49,513 bases of DNA from Opitutaceae bacterium (GTDB taxonomy: Bacteria > Verrucomicrobiota > Verrucomicrobiia > Opitutales > Opitutaceae). A program made the translations under genes and the position numbers. The stretch lies in assembly GCA_030648295.1 (NCBI GenBank), contig JAUSID010000276.1, forward strand, positions 1 to 49,513. The letters run 5' to 3'. The notes below the pieces were generated by a model. The model was given only the letters and a program-made list of their open reading frames with translations. It ran no database searches and had not been told where the DNA came from. Shown in pieces: positions 1-7,599 of the stretch (position 1 is its first letter; each line of letters begins with the position of its first letter).

Positions 1-199
1 ACCCGCGCGGGTTGGTCCATTCCGGCGTCCCGGTGCTGTGGGAAATCACCTCGCGCGCAGTCTTCACCGCATTCTCGTCGATGATGCCGCTGCCCTCGGT
101 GCGAACGAGCGAGCTGGACTCGTTCTCGTTGCCGTTGAAACTGCGCCAGCTCGGCGCCGGCCACTGCGCGAAGCAGGTCGCCGATGCGAGCACGCCCAT
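1..199 (-). CDS. DUF4159 paralogue, 3' part outside the window
   Basis: The reverse strand reads from an ATG at 199 into a short hydrophobic leader (MGVLASATCFAQ) and then a region almost identical to the neighbouring complete DUF4159 protein: KTAREVISHSTGTPEWTNPRG here against KTAREIPSGSTGTPEWTNPRG there. The frame is open to the window edge, so only the first 66 codons are visible. It is the third gene of a minus-strand run (TPR peptidase, DUF4159, this gene). The leader looks like a short signal peptide, and I found no earlier ATG, GTG or TTG in frame. DUF4159 proteins are periplasmic or surface proteins with a class-I glutamine-amidotransferase-like fold and unknown function. The assignment rests on similarity to the neighbour, because the diagnostic core lies beyond the edge. 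Confidence 0.7.
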   Translation of the reverse strand, partial: MGVLASATCFAQWPAPSWRSFNGNENESSSLVRTEGSGIIDENAVKTAREVISHSTGTPEWTNPRG

Positions 200-222
200 C
201 GCGAGCAGTTTCCCGACCCGCG

Positions 223-249
223 CCGTTTTAACGTAATACGTTAAAACGG
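223..249. promoter_or_regulatory. 13-bp perfect inverted repeat upstream of the partial DUF4159 gene
   Basis: CCGTTTTAACGTA is followed by a single A and then its exact reverse complement. It lies 24 bp upstream of the ATG at 199 and is AT-rich in otherwise GC-rich DNA. A one-base spacer disfavours a hairpin terminator and fits a dimeric repressor site or a cruciform. No regulator is identified. Confidence 0.45.
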
Positions 250-379
250 GCCCGCTGCGCCCAGTCCGACCAGGGCTCGAAATCGTCCGTGAGGCATCCG
301 CGCAGCGAAGTCCGAGCGGGGGGCGAGTTACCGGGGGCATGGGTGGGTTCCAGTTCGTTCAGCGGGATCGCACGCCCCG

Positions 380-1261
380 CTAATGCGTCATCACGTAAAA
401 GATCACGTTTATGCCGAGCGGATACGCGATCTTTTCGGAGAAATTGGCGAAATAGTACGCGCTCTCGCCCTCGCGCTCCCAGCCGTCGCCGTTGTCCGTG
501 TTGTGGGTGGCGAGGACCATCAGCCGGCCCTTGTCGTCGAAGATCGCCCGGTGGTGCACCGTCTGCGTGTCGCCGTCGTGGTTGCTCTCCCATGTGACGC
601 CCGTGTGCTCGCTCGCGGCTCCCGTGCCGATGTTCGGCACCTGGCCCTTGGACTTGATCTGGAAAACGCACGAGTAGATCGGGTGATCAAGCGGCATCTC
701 GACAAAGCCGCGTTCCGGGAAAACCCGTTTCATCTCGCGCTCCACGTTCAGCCACGCCGAATCGCCCCAGAAATCGTCGAACATCAGAAATCCGCCATTG
801 AGCAGATACTTTCGCAGCACCGCGACTTCCTGATCGCTGAACGAAAGGCTGCCGGGCTCGACAACGTAGAGCCATGGGAAATCCGTCAGATCCTGATCCG
901 TGAGGTTCACGATCCGACCATCCGGATCCACCTTCATCGAAGTCATCTGCTGCAACCGGTACGACAGGTTTAGATCGCTGTCCGGCAGATCGGTCGTCCA
1001 TCCCGGTCCGCGCCGGTACCCGCCGTAACCCGATCCATAACGCACCCGCGTGAACGTGAACACGTCCTTCTCGAACCCGCGCGGGTTGGTCCATTCCGGC
1101 GTGCCCGTGCTGCCGGAGGGAATCTCGCGCGCCGTCTTCGTCGTGTCGCCCACCCAGCCGCCCCCACCCCAGCCGCCATAGCTGGAGCTGTACCGGCGTT
1201 GCGCCATCAGCAGGCCGGCAACGACGACGAAAAGCGAAACGGTGGGTAGGAGGCGTTTCAT
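380..1261 (-). CDS. DUF4159 domain protein, secreted
   Basis: 293 aa. The ATG at 1261 gives a clear signal peptide (MKRLLPTVSLFVVVAGLLMA); a longer reading would put 13 basic residues in front of it, so the shorter start is preferred. After a Tyr/Gly-rich linker comes the DUF4159 core, with LYVVEPGSLSFSDQE, a hydrophobic strand LLNGGFLMFDDFWG and a C-terminal domain rich in His and Asp. The family is related in fold to class-I glutamine amidotransferases, but no catalytic triad is evident and its role is unknown. In Verrucomicrobia and Planctomycetes such genes often sit beside MoxR-type ATPase and DUF58 genes, which could lie just left of the window. It starts 7 bp after the stop of the upstream TPR peptidase, so the two are probably co-transcribed. 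Confidence 0.85.
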   Translation of the reverse strand: MKRLLPTVSLFVVVAGLLMAQRRYSSSYGGWGGGGWVGDTTKTAREIPSGSTGTPEWTNPRGFEKDVFTFTRVRYGSGYGGYRRGPGWTTDLPDSDLNLSYRLQQMTSMKVDPDGRIVNLTDQDLTDFPWLYVVEPGSLSFSDQEVAVLRKYLLNGGFLMFDDFWGDSAWLNVEREMKRVFPERGFVEMPLDHPIYSCVFQIKSKGQVPNIGTGAASEHTGVTWESNHDGDTQTVHHRAIFDDKGRLMVLATHNTDNGDGWEREGESAYYFANFSEKIAYPLGINVIFYVMTH

Positions 1262-1268
1262 CGCAGAA

Positions 1269-3860
1269 TCACGGGACCGAGCTCGCCGATCCGGGGACAA
1301 CCGGCGTGCTGGGACCGCGGTGGGAGCGGTTGATATCTACCAGCAGCCGCAGTGCCTCCCGATAGCGAGGAGTTTCTTCCAGCGCGAGCAACACCTGCCG
1401 GCGCGCCTCGTCGTGTTCGCCGCGCCGGTGGAGGATTCCGGCGAGATGGTAATGAGCGTCGGTCGCGTCCGGCACATCGAGCTGAATCAGTGTGCGCCAT
1501 GCCACCACCGCAGCAGAATCGTTGCCGGTTTCAGCCGCAGCCTGGGCTTGATAGCGATAGGGGGGCGCCACCAGCGGATTGACCGCGAGATACCGCTCCG
1601 AGTTGCGTGCGACTGTTACCCAATCCTTCGCTGCCGCCGCCAGTTCCATCAGCCGGAGATAGGCATCGGGCGCTTCGTCGTCGACTTCCACCCATTTTTT
1701 CAACACGGCATCCTCGGCGGCCGTGTCACCCATCGCCTTCAGCGCGGTCACCAGCGGCCGATACGGTGTTTCCCCGCCCTTCTGCGCCGGATAAAGTTCG
1801 ATTAGCCGTTCGAGTGCGGCGCGCGCCTCGGGCCACTTCTTCTCCTCCGCCGCGTGGTGGGCGCGATAGCGCAACGCCCAATAATTATCTGGATGCTTCT
1901 TTTCCCACGCCGCGAATTCCTCCGCCGCCCCGGCCATCAGGAGTTCCGGTTCCGGTTTTTCCCAATCCAGCTTTGGCGCCAGCTGCTTCGCCCGGTCGCG
2001 GGCGTACTTCTCGAAATCCTTCTCCAGTTCCGCGAGCGACACCGTGTTTTTCGCGAGCGCCGCGTTAATCTCCGTCCCGCTCCGCAAGTCGGTCAGCACT
2101 CCAACCAACGCCGCCACGCCAAAACGCTCGACGATGAAGTCAACCACCATGGCCGACTGGAGGTAGGCGAACTGCAAATGCTGCGAACTCTTCGGCGCCA
2201 GGAACGCCGCACTCAGCTTGCCGACCGGTACCAGATCACCATCCATGATCATCTGCCGATAACGCGCGTTCATCCGCATGCCCCACGCCGGATTCGCGTG
2301 CCGCTCCTCGTGCACGGAGATGCCCTCGCTCAACCAACGTGGCATCTTGTTCCGCGTCAGCTGAAGCGTGATCACGTGGCAAAACTCGTGCCAGAGGACG
2401 GACTCCCAATTCGTCGGGCCCGAACTCGTCGCCGGGCTGTTCGCCGTCACCACGCGGCCGAAACACACCCCCAGGAATCCCGGCACATCCGGCAGCCCAA
2501 AGGTGCGCACCGCAAAATCCCGCTGGTCCGCGAATATCTCGACCGTCGTCGGCTTCGCCAGCTCGACGCCATATTTCTCCACCAGCGTCTGTTTCGCGCG
2601 GCGCAGCAACGCCATCACCCGCGGCCCGTAGACCGCGACCTCCGGCGCCGACATCCGGATGACGAAGTCATCGTTGGTCAGCGTCGCGTACTTTTTCATC
2701 GTGTCGTGCAGCGTGACGAGATTGTAGGCCTCGACGTCATACTCGTCGCGTTCATGCACCGCGTGCGCGAGCGACCAGCCCTCGTTTTCCTCGCCCAGAC
2801 GCAGCAGATCGCTCGCGAGCTGCGCCGCCGCGGGTACGAACGTCGAATCGAATTCGCGTGCGCGCCGCTGGTAGGCGGCGCCTTCGGCGAAGCGATATTT
2901 TTCCGACAACTTCTTTCCGATGATGTAGTCGACCCGCGGATTCTTCGACCAGCTGCTCAAGGCGCGCACGCGCGCGGAGTTTTCCGCCTTCGGATTGTTC
3001 CGCAGGTGCGCGATGACGGCGCGGTACGCCCAGGCCTCGGGATGCGCCGGGTTGATGCCCACGATCTTGTCCAGGACCTTCTCCGCCTCATCGTACGCCT
3101 CGCCCGCGATGTGATGGTCCGCGAATTGGAGGAGCGTCGGCACATGCCGTGCGTTGACCTCCAGGGCTGACTTGAGCGAACCGAGCGCAATCTCGCGATT
3201 GCTGTCCGCGTAGGCCCGTGCCCGGCCGCTGAGCAGATCCGGATCCTCGGGCAGTTGCTTGAGCCCTTCTTCGAACGCCTTCGCCGCCAGGGCAAAGTCA
3301 TGCTTTTCCAGCGCCAGATCGCCGCGCGCGAGATAAACGTCCCGCAACTTCGGGTCGGTCTTCTGCGCGGTGGCGTAGATCTTCTCGAGCACGTCCTTCG
3401 GATCCGCACCGAGCAGCAGCGCCGCGCGGCCGAAAACGACCAGTTCAGCCGGCGTACGGTAATTCCACGTTCGACCCTGGACGAGCCGCACGATTTCACT
3501 GGCGCGCTGCGCAGCCTCGTCGGGCCGGCCGTTCGCATAGGAAACGTCGCGTGCCAGCCAGCGCAACCGGATGTTCTGCTGGTCGCGCTCGAGCGCTTCG
3601 CGCAGCGCGACATCCGCCTCGGTGTTCCGGCCAATCGTGAGCAGCGCCCGAACCAAAAGGAGCGACCACTCGGAGCTCACCTGCGAATTATTGAGTCCGA
3701 CCGTCGCTGCGCGAATCACGCTGGCGTAATCGCCTTCGAGCAACTCGCGCTGGACTTCAGACGGATCCGCCGCCCGCAACAACGGGTGGCCGCCGATCAC
3801 CGCCGCCAGGACGCACACCCCGGCCTGAAGACGACGCGCCCGCCCGCTTCGCAACGTCAC
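1269..3860 (-). CDS. TPR-repeat protein with peptidase MA-like (gluzincin) domain
   Basis: 863 aa from a GTG at 3860, chosen because it opens directly onto a signal-peptide-like stretch (RRLQAGVCVLAAVIGG). Reading further upstream only adds low-complexity sequence; an ATG at 3995 is an alternative. Residues about 30-420 hold tetratricopeptide-like helical repeats. A peptidase MA-type domain follows, with zinc-binding HEFCH at 491-495 and a likely third ligand, Glu512, in the motif WLSEG. More TPR-like helices make up the C-terminal third. It is probably a periplasmic or outer-membrane-associated metalloprotease or scaffold. The intact HExxH suggests it is catalytic, but the substrate is unknown. 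It heads the minus-strand DUF4159 cluster. Confidence 0.82.
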   Translation of the reverse strand: MTLRSGRARRLQAGVCVLAAVIGGHPLLRAADPSEVQRELLEGDYASVIRAATVGLNNSQVSSEWSLLLVRALLTIGRNTEADVALREALERDQQNIRLRWLARDVSYANGRPDEAAQRASEIVRLVQGRTWNYRTPAELVVFGRAALLLGADPKDVLEKIYATAQKTDPKLRDVYLARGDLALEKHDFALAAKAFEEGLKQLPEDPDLLSGRARAYADSNREIALGSLKSALEVNARHVPTLLQFADHHIAGEAYDEAEKVLDKIVGINPAHPEAWAYRAVIAHLRNNPKAENSARVRALSSWSKNPRVDYIIGKKLSEKYRFAEGAAYQRRAREFDSTFVPAAAQLASDLLRLGEENEGWSLAHAVHERDEYDVEAYNLVTLHDTMKKYATLTNDDFVIRMSAPEVAVYGPRVMALLRRAKQTLVEKYGVELAKPTTVEIFADQRDFAVRTFGLPDVPGFLGVCFGRVVTANSPATSSGPTNWESVLWHEFCHVITLQLTRNKMPRWLSEGISVHEERHANPAWGMRMNARYRQMIMDGDLVPVGKLSAAFLAPKSSQHLQFAYLQSAMVVDFIVERFGVAALVGVLTDLRSGTEINAALAKNTVSLAELEKDFEKYARDRAKQLAPKLDWEKPEPELLMAGAAEEFAAWEKKHPDNYWALRYRAHHAAEEKKWPEARAALERLIELYPAQKGGETPYRPLVTALKAMGDTAAEDAVLKKWVEVDDEAPDAYLRLMELAAAAKDWVTVARNSERYLAVNPLVAPPYRYQAQAAAETGNDSAAVVAWRTLIQLDVPDATDAHYHLAGILHRRGEHDEARRQVLLALEETPRYREALRLLVDINRSHRGPSTPVVPGSASSVP

Positions 3861-4210
3861 GATAACATCACCGGGTTTCCGCGCAGCGCTCGGAGATCCG
3901 CCCGTTTTCCCCTCGCCATGCGAGAGGTGCACCGGGGCCGCCGCTCCTTTTTGTTGGTTAAACGAGGGTGCAAGGATACGCCAGAAGCCGGACATGCGAT
4001 GAAGGGGGGCCGTGGGGGAAAAACGACTTGGGTGCTTCAAGATCGGGAAAGACGCACGCCACATGAAAGAGTCATGCGAGGTCCGGATGTTTTCTCAAGC
4101 GTCGTCACGCGATGAATTCGTGAAACGGAAAAATTCCGGTGTCATATGGTCATGGTGCGGCGCAGCCCCACATGCATAGCGACGCAGCAGGCGCCCGAAC
4201 ATGAATCAAA

Positions 4211-4238
4211 ATTAATGTGACGTTAACGTCGCATTAAT
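4211..4238. promoter_or_regulatory. 28-bp palindrome, candidate operator of the oxidase operon
   Basis: ATTAATGTGACGTT is followed immediately by AACGTCGCATTAAT, its reverse complement with one mismatch, centred on GTTAAC. It ends 21 bp before the ATG of the YceI-like gene and is the AT-richest stretch nearby. A gapless two-fold symmetric site in this position is typical of a dimeric repressor or activator site. The ACGTTAA core also occurs in the inverted repeat at 223-249. Confidence 0.55.
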
Positions 4239-4259
4239 GTACCGCGGGTAAAAGGGACG

Positions 4260-4844
4260 ATGCTTCTTTCTTACCTTTCGCTGCTCGCGCTCGCCGCGGC
4301 AGGCATGACGCACGCGCTCGCCGCGGATCGTCCGCTGGCCGTTGACCCCGCCCAATCCCGCGTCGAAATCGCCGTCAAGGCGACGGTCGACTCGTTCACC
4401 GGCAAACTCACGCGCTACGAACCCGCAATCATGGTTGGCGACGACGGCCGGGTTTCGTCCGCCCGCGTCGCGTTTCACTTCCGCGATGTCGTCACGGGCA
4501 AGGACAGCCGCGACAAGGCCATGCACAAATGGCAGCAAACGGACACATTCCCGGATGGCGCGTTTGTGCTCTCGTCCCTCGACGCCGCCGCCGGCCCGGG
4601 CTACACCGCCTCGGGCCGGCTCACGTTCCATGGCATCACGCGCGACATCCGCTTCCCCGTTTCGGTGACGCGCGACGGCGCGGTCTACGGCATCGACGGC
4701 GATGCGACGATCGACACGCGCGAGTACGGGCTGCCGATCATCCGGATGATCGGCGTGCTGAAGGTCGACCCCATCGTACACGTCCGCTTTCACCTGCAGG
4801 GCAGCACCAACACCCTCACGGCGTCGAATCGCGCAGCCCGATGA
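4260..4844 (+). CDS. YceI-family periplasmic isoprenoid/lipid-binding protein
   Basis: 194 aa. A signal peptide (MLLSYLSLLALAAAGMTHALA) precedes a YceI-like lipocalin beta-barrel: DPAQSRVEIAVKATVDSFTGKL near the mature N-terminus, the central FRDVVTGKDSRDKAMHKW, then FPVSVTRDGAVYGIDGDATIDTREYG (shown in parts) and a C-terminal VHVRFHLQG strand. YceI proteins are known to bind polyisoprenoids or quinone-like ligands in the periplasm. It starts the operon, 21 bp after a near-perfect palindrome and 40 bp before a polyprenyl diphosphate synthase gene, so an isoprenoid or quinone ligand is a reasonable inference. A purine-rich AAAGGGA lies just before the ATG. Confidence 0.88.
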   Translation: MLLSYLSLLALAAAGMTHALAADRPLAVDPAQSRVEIAVKATVDSFTGKLTRYEPAIMVGDDGRVSSARVAFHFRDVVTGKDSRDKAMHKWQQTDTFPDGAFVLSSLDAAAGPGYTASGRLTFHGITRDIRFPVSVTRDGAVYGIDGDATIDTREYGLPIIRMIGVLKVDPIVHVRFHLQGSTNTLTASNRAAR

Positions 4845-4884
4845 CCCGGATCCAAGCCGGAGAATCGTCCGCGGAGGCATCATC

Positions 4885-5814
4885 ATGAACGACTCCGTGG
4901 CATGGTCGGAAGCCACCCGCGACAAACTTCTCGCCGCGTTGCTCGAGCACGCGCCGACGGGGCCGCACGCCGAGCCGCACTTGCACGCCGTGATCACCGG
5001 CGTCGCGACTCAGCCGGGCAAACTCGTGCGCGCGCGGCTCGTACTCGCAACGACAGCGGCGCACGGGATCGATGAACGCATCGGTCTCGCGCTCGCGACC
5101 GCGGTGGAATATTTTCACATCTCCTCGCTGCTGCTCGACGATTTGCCGTGCATGGACGACGCGCAGACGCGGCGCGGCCAGCCGTGCGCGCATCGCGTGC
5201 ACGGGGAAGCGACCGCGATTCTCGCCGCCCTCGCGTTCATCAACCGCGCCTACACCCTCGTCGGTTTATGCACCGCCGGTGAACCCGCGCCCGTGCGGCT
5301 TCAGGTCCAGGCGTGCCTCGATGCGTGTCTCGGCTCCGCCGGTCTGGTCGGCGGCCAGGCGCGCGATCTGCGGTTCGCGACCAGCGATCGCTCAGTCCGG
5401 GAGGTCTGTCGGGTCGCCGGGGCGAAAACCAGCGCGATGCTGTGGCTTGGGCTGCTCGTTCCCGCGCTGCTCACGGGCCCTGACCTCGAGGAAGTCCGCG
5501 CGCTCGAGGCGCTGTGCATTTACTGGGGACTCGCGTTCCAGGCGGTGGACGACCTGAACGATGTGACGGCGACGAGCGTTGACGCCGGCAAAACGACCGG
5601 GCGCGACCGGCAGCTGGCGCGCCCGAACCTCGCGATCGCCCTCGGCGTGCCCGGCACAAGGCGGCGGATTGCGCGGCTGCTCGCGCAGGCGAATCGCAAG
5701 GTGCGGCGGCTGACCGCGACGAGTCCCGCATGGAGCTACTTGGTGGAATTCCAACATTACTTCGCCGACTCGGGCGCCTCTCTCTCCGGCAAGTCCGCCG
5801 GGATTGCCGCCTAA
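4885..5814 (+). CDS. Trans-polyprenyl diphosphate synthase (IspA/IdsA type)
   Basis: 309 aa. The first Asp-rich motif DDLPCMDD is at 85-92, followed by TRRGQP; the second motif DDLND is at 222-226. Both are complete, so an active Mg-dependent head-to-tail condensing enzyme is expected, making GPP, FPP, GGPP or longer chains. The residues 4-5 positions before the first motif are Ser-Ser rather than the aromatic residue usual in FPP synthases, which suggests a product longer than C15. GGAGG lies 7 bp before the ATG, the clearest ribosome-binding site in this operon. The stop overlaps the permease start by one base (TAATG). The setting next to YceI and an oxidase suggests a dedicated quinone-side-chain or haem-prenyl role, but housekeeping use cannot be excluded. 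Confidence 0.9.
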   Translation: MNDSVAWSEATRDKLLAALLEHAPTGPHAEPHLHAVITGVATQPGKLVRARLVLATTAAHGIDERIGLALATAVEYFHISSLLLDDLPCMDDAQTRRGQPCAHRVHGEATAILAALAFINRAYTLVGLCTAGEPAPVRLQVQACLDACLGSAGLVGGQARDLRFATSDRSVREVCRVAGAKTSAMLWLGLLVPALLTGPDLEEVRALEALCIYWGLAFQAVDDLNDVTATSVDAGKTTGRDRQLARPNLAIALGVPGTRRRIARLLAQANRKVRRLTATSPAWSYLVEFQHYFADSGASLSGKSAGIAA

Positions 5815-6926
5815 TGAAGATCCTTTCCCTCGTATTTACCAATCTCCAGCGGCACCGGTGGCGTGCGCTCATCGGCACAGCTGGCATCGCGTTCGGCGTC
5901 GCCGCCATGCTGACGATCCTCGCCATCGTGACCGGCGCGATCGGCATGTTTCAGCGGATTCTCTCGAGCGAGAGCCATTACCTCGTGTTCGAGCGCAACG
6001 TCTCCGATTTGTTCTTCAGCTCGGTGACGCCGGACCAAATCGCCGCCATTCGCTCCCGGCCCGAAGTCGAGTCGGCCCATGCCGTCCTGTTCGGCATCGT
6101 TTCCGCGGCCGATCATCCCGTGATCACGTGTTTCGGTATCGAGGCGAACGATCCGCGGCTGGCGAAGGCCGAATGGCGCGCGGGCCGGCCGGCTGACTTT
6201 GGGGCGAAAGAGGGCGAAATCTTCCTCGGTTCCCGCGCCGCAGAGTTCCTGCACGCGCGGCTTGGGCAGATGCTGATGATCGGCCGCGCGAATCTTCGCG
6301 TCGGGGGAATCTTCAAAACGGAGAATGGTTTCGAGGATGGAGGCGTATTCCTGCCGCTCGCCGAAGCCCAGGCGTTTTTTCATCGCGCCGACGCCGCGTC
6401 GATCGTGACGGTCAAACTGCGCGATGAGCGTCGCGGCGCGGATTTCAAGGGTGCGATCGAGGCGGCGCAGCCCGGAATCATCGCGCTCGAGAATCGCGAG
6501 TTCAATTCGACCTACAACAGTTTCAAGATCCTGAATTTCACCGCGTGGGCGGTCGGCATCTGCGCGTTCTGCCTCGGCGGGCTGGGCGTGGCAAATACGA
6601 TGCTGCTGTCGGTCTTCACGCGCATTCGTGAAATCGCCGTGCTGCGCGTGTGCGGGTTTTCCCGGCCCCAAGTCGCCCTGCTCATCTTCGGCGAGGCCGG
6701 TGCCATCGCCGCCGCCGGCCTCGTCGCCGGTTTCGCGATCGGCTACGCGCTGCTGGCCGTGCTGCAGCGCGTGCCGCAGTTCCAGGGCTACGTCCAGGCG
6801 GTTCTCACGCCGTCGGTGCTGTTCGGCATCGTCGGCACGGCATTCGTGACCGCCGCGGCCGGCGCGATTTATCCCGCGCGCTTCGCGTCGAAGATCGAAC
6901 CAGCGGAGGCGTTGCGCTATGAATAA
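5814..6926 (+). CDS. ABC transporter permease, MacB/LolC-FtsX type
   Basis: 370 aa. One N-terminal membrane segment (WRALIGTAGIAFGVAAMLTI) is followed by a roughly 200-residue extracytoplasmic domain and three C-terminal membrane segments near 240-260, 290-320 and 335-360. This is the standard FtsX/MacB topology. It ends EPAEALRYE, the usual terminus of the family. The start at 5814 overlaps the previous stop, and the 3' end overlaps the ATPase gene by 8 bp. These transporters move lipoproteins, peptides or hydrophobic molecules by mechanotransmission rather than by a channel. In this operon a lipid or isoprenoid cargo, or insertion of oxidase components, is plausible but unproven. Confidence 0.88.
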   Translation: MKILSLVFTNLQRHRWRALIGTAGIAFGVAAMLTILAIVTGAIGMFQRILSSESHYLVFERNVSDLFFSSVTPDQIAAIRSRPEVESAHAVLFGIVSAADHPVITCFGIEANDPRLAKAEWRAGRPADFGAKEGEIFLGSRAAEFLHARLGQMLMIGRANLRVGGIFKTENGFEDGGVFLPLAEAQAFFHRADAASIVTVKLRDERRGADFKGAIEAAQPGIIALENREFNSTYNSFKILNFTAWAVGICAFCLGGLGVANTMLLSVFTRIREIAVLRVCGFSRPQVALLIFGEAGAIAAAGLVAGFAIGYALLAVLQRVPQFQGYVQAVLTPSVLFGIVGTAFVTAAAGAIYPARFASKIEPAEALRYE

Positions 6927-7599
6927 AGGCGAAGTCCTCGCGCGGGCCCGCGCGGTTTCCAAGAGTTATGACGATGGCCGGATCGTGGTGTTGCGCGACG
7001 CCAGCCTCGAGGTGCGCGCCGGCGAGCTCGTCGCGCTGTGGGGTGCTTCTGGCTCCGGCAAGAGCACGCTGCTGCATCTCCTCGGCGGACTCGATTCGCC
7101 GGATCAGGGCGAGCTCAACGTCTGCGGGCTCGACCCGACGGGCGAGGCGAACCGACTGACGCTGCGCCGGCATCGCATCGGGTTTGTCTTCCAGCTGCAC
7201 AACCTGATCCCGGACCTCACCGTGACCGAAAATCTGCGGGTGCCGGCGATCGCGACCGGAAAAAATGGTGCCGAGACGACGGAGCGCATTCGGGTCCTCG
7301 CCGAGCAGGTCGGCATTGGCCACCGGCTGACCCATCGCATCCAGGATCTCTCCGGCGGCGAACGCCAGCGAACCGCAATCTGCCGCGCGCTGATGAACAA
7401 GCCGCAGCTGCTGCTGGCAGACGAGCCGACGGGCTCGCTCGATGAGATCACCGGCAACACCATTTTCGCGCTGCTGAAGCAGCTGGCCGAACGCGATCGC
7501 ATCGCGGTGGTGATGGCAACGCACGAACGCCGTTTCGCGGAGGCGTGCCACCGAATCATTCGGGTCCGCGACGGCCGGCTCGACGAGATCGCCGGATGA
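6919..7599 (+). CDS. ABC transporter ATPase, LolD/MacB type
   Basis: 226 aa with every ABC motif: Walker A GASGSGKST, Q-loop VFQLHNLIPDLT, signature LSGGERQR, Walker B LLLADEPTGSLD and switch His in MATHERR. The length and the sequence around the Q-loop match the LolD/FtsE-like class that partners FtsX-type permeases. Its start lies inside the permease gene and its stop overlaps the next start (ATGA), so translation of transporter and oxidase subunit is coupled. It is cytoplasmic and membrane-associated. Confidence 0.92.
   Translation: MNKGEVLARARAVSKSYDDGRIVVLRDASLEVRAGELVALWGASGSGKSTLLHLLGGLDSPDQGELNVCGLDPTGEANRLTLRRHRIGFVFQLHNLIPDLTVTENLRVPAIATGKNGAETTERIRVLAEQVGIGHRLTHRIQDLSGGERQRTAICRALMNKPQLLLADEPTGSLDEITGNTIFALLKQLAERDRIAVVMATHERRFAEACHRIIRVRDGRLDEIAG

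Noticed and set aside
1854-3170. 438-codon plus-strand frame
   Set aside because: Antisense to the TPR peptidase and very Arg/His-rich.
5811-6962. Minus-strand frame of 383 codons
   Set aside because: Antisense to the ABC permease, which has clear topology and family terminus.
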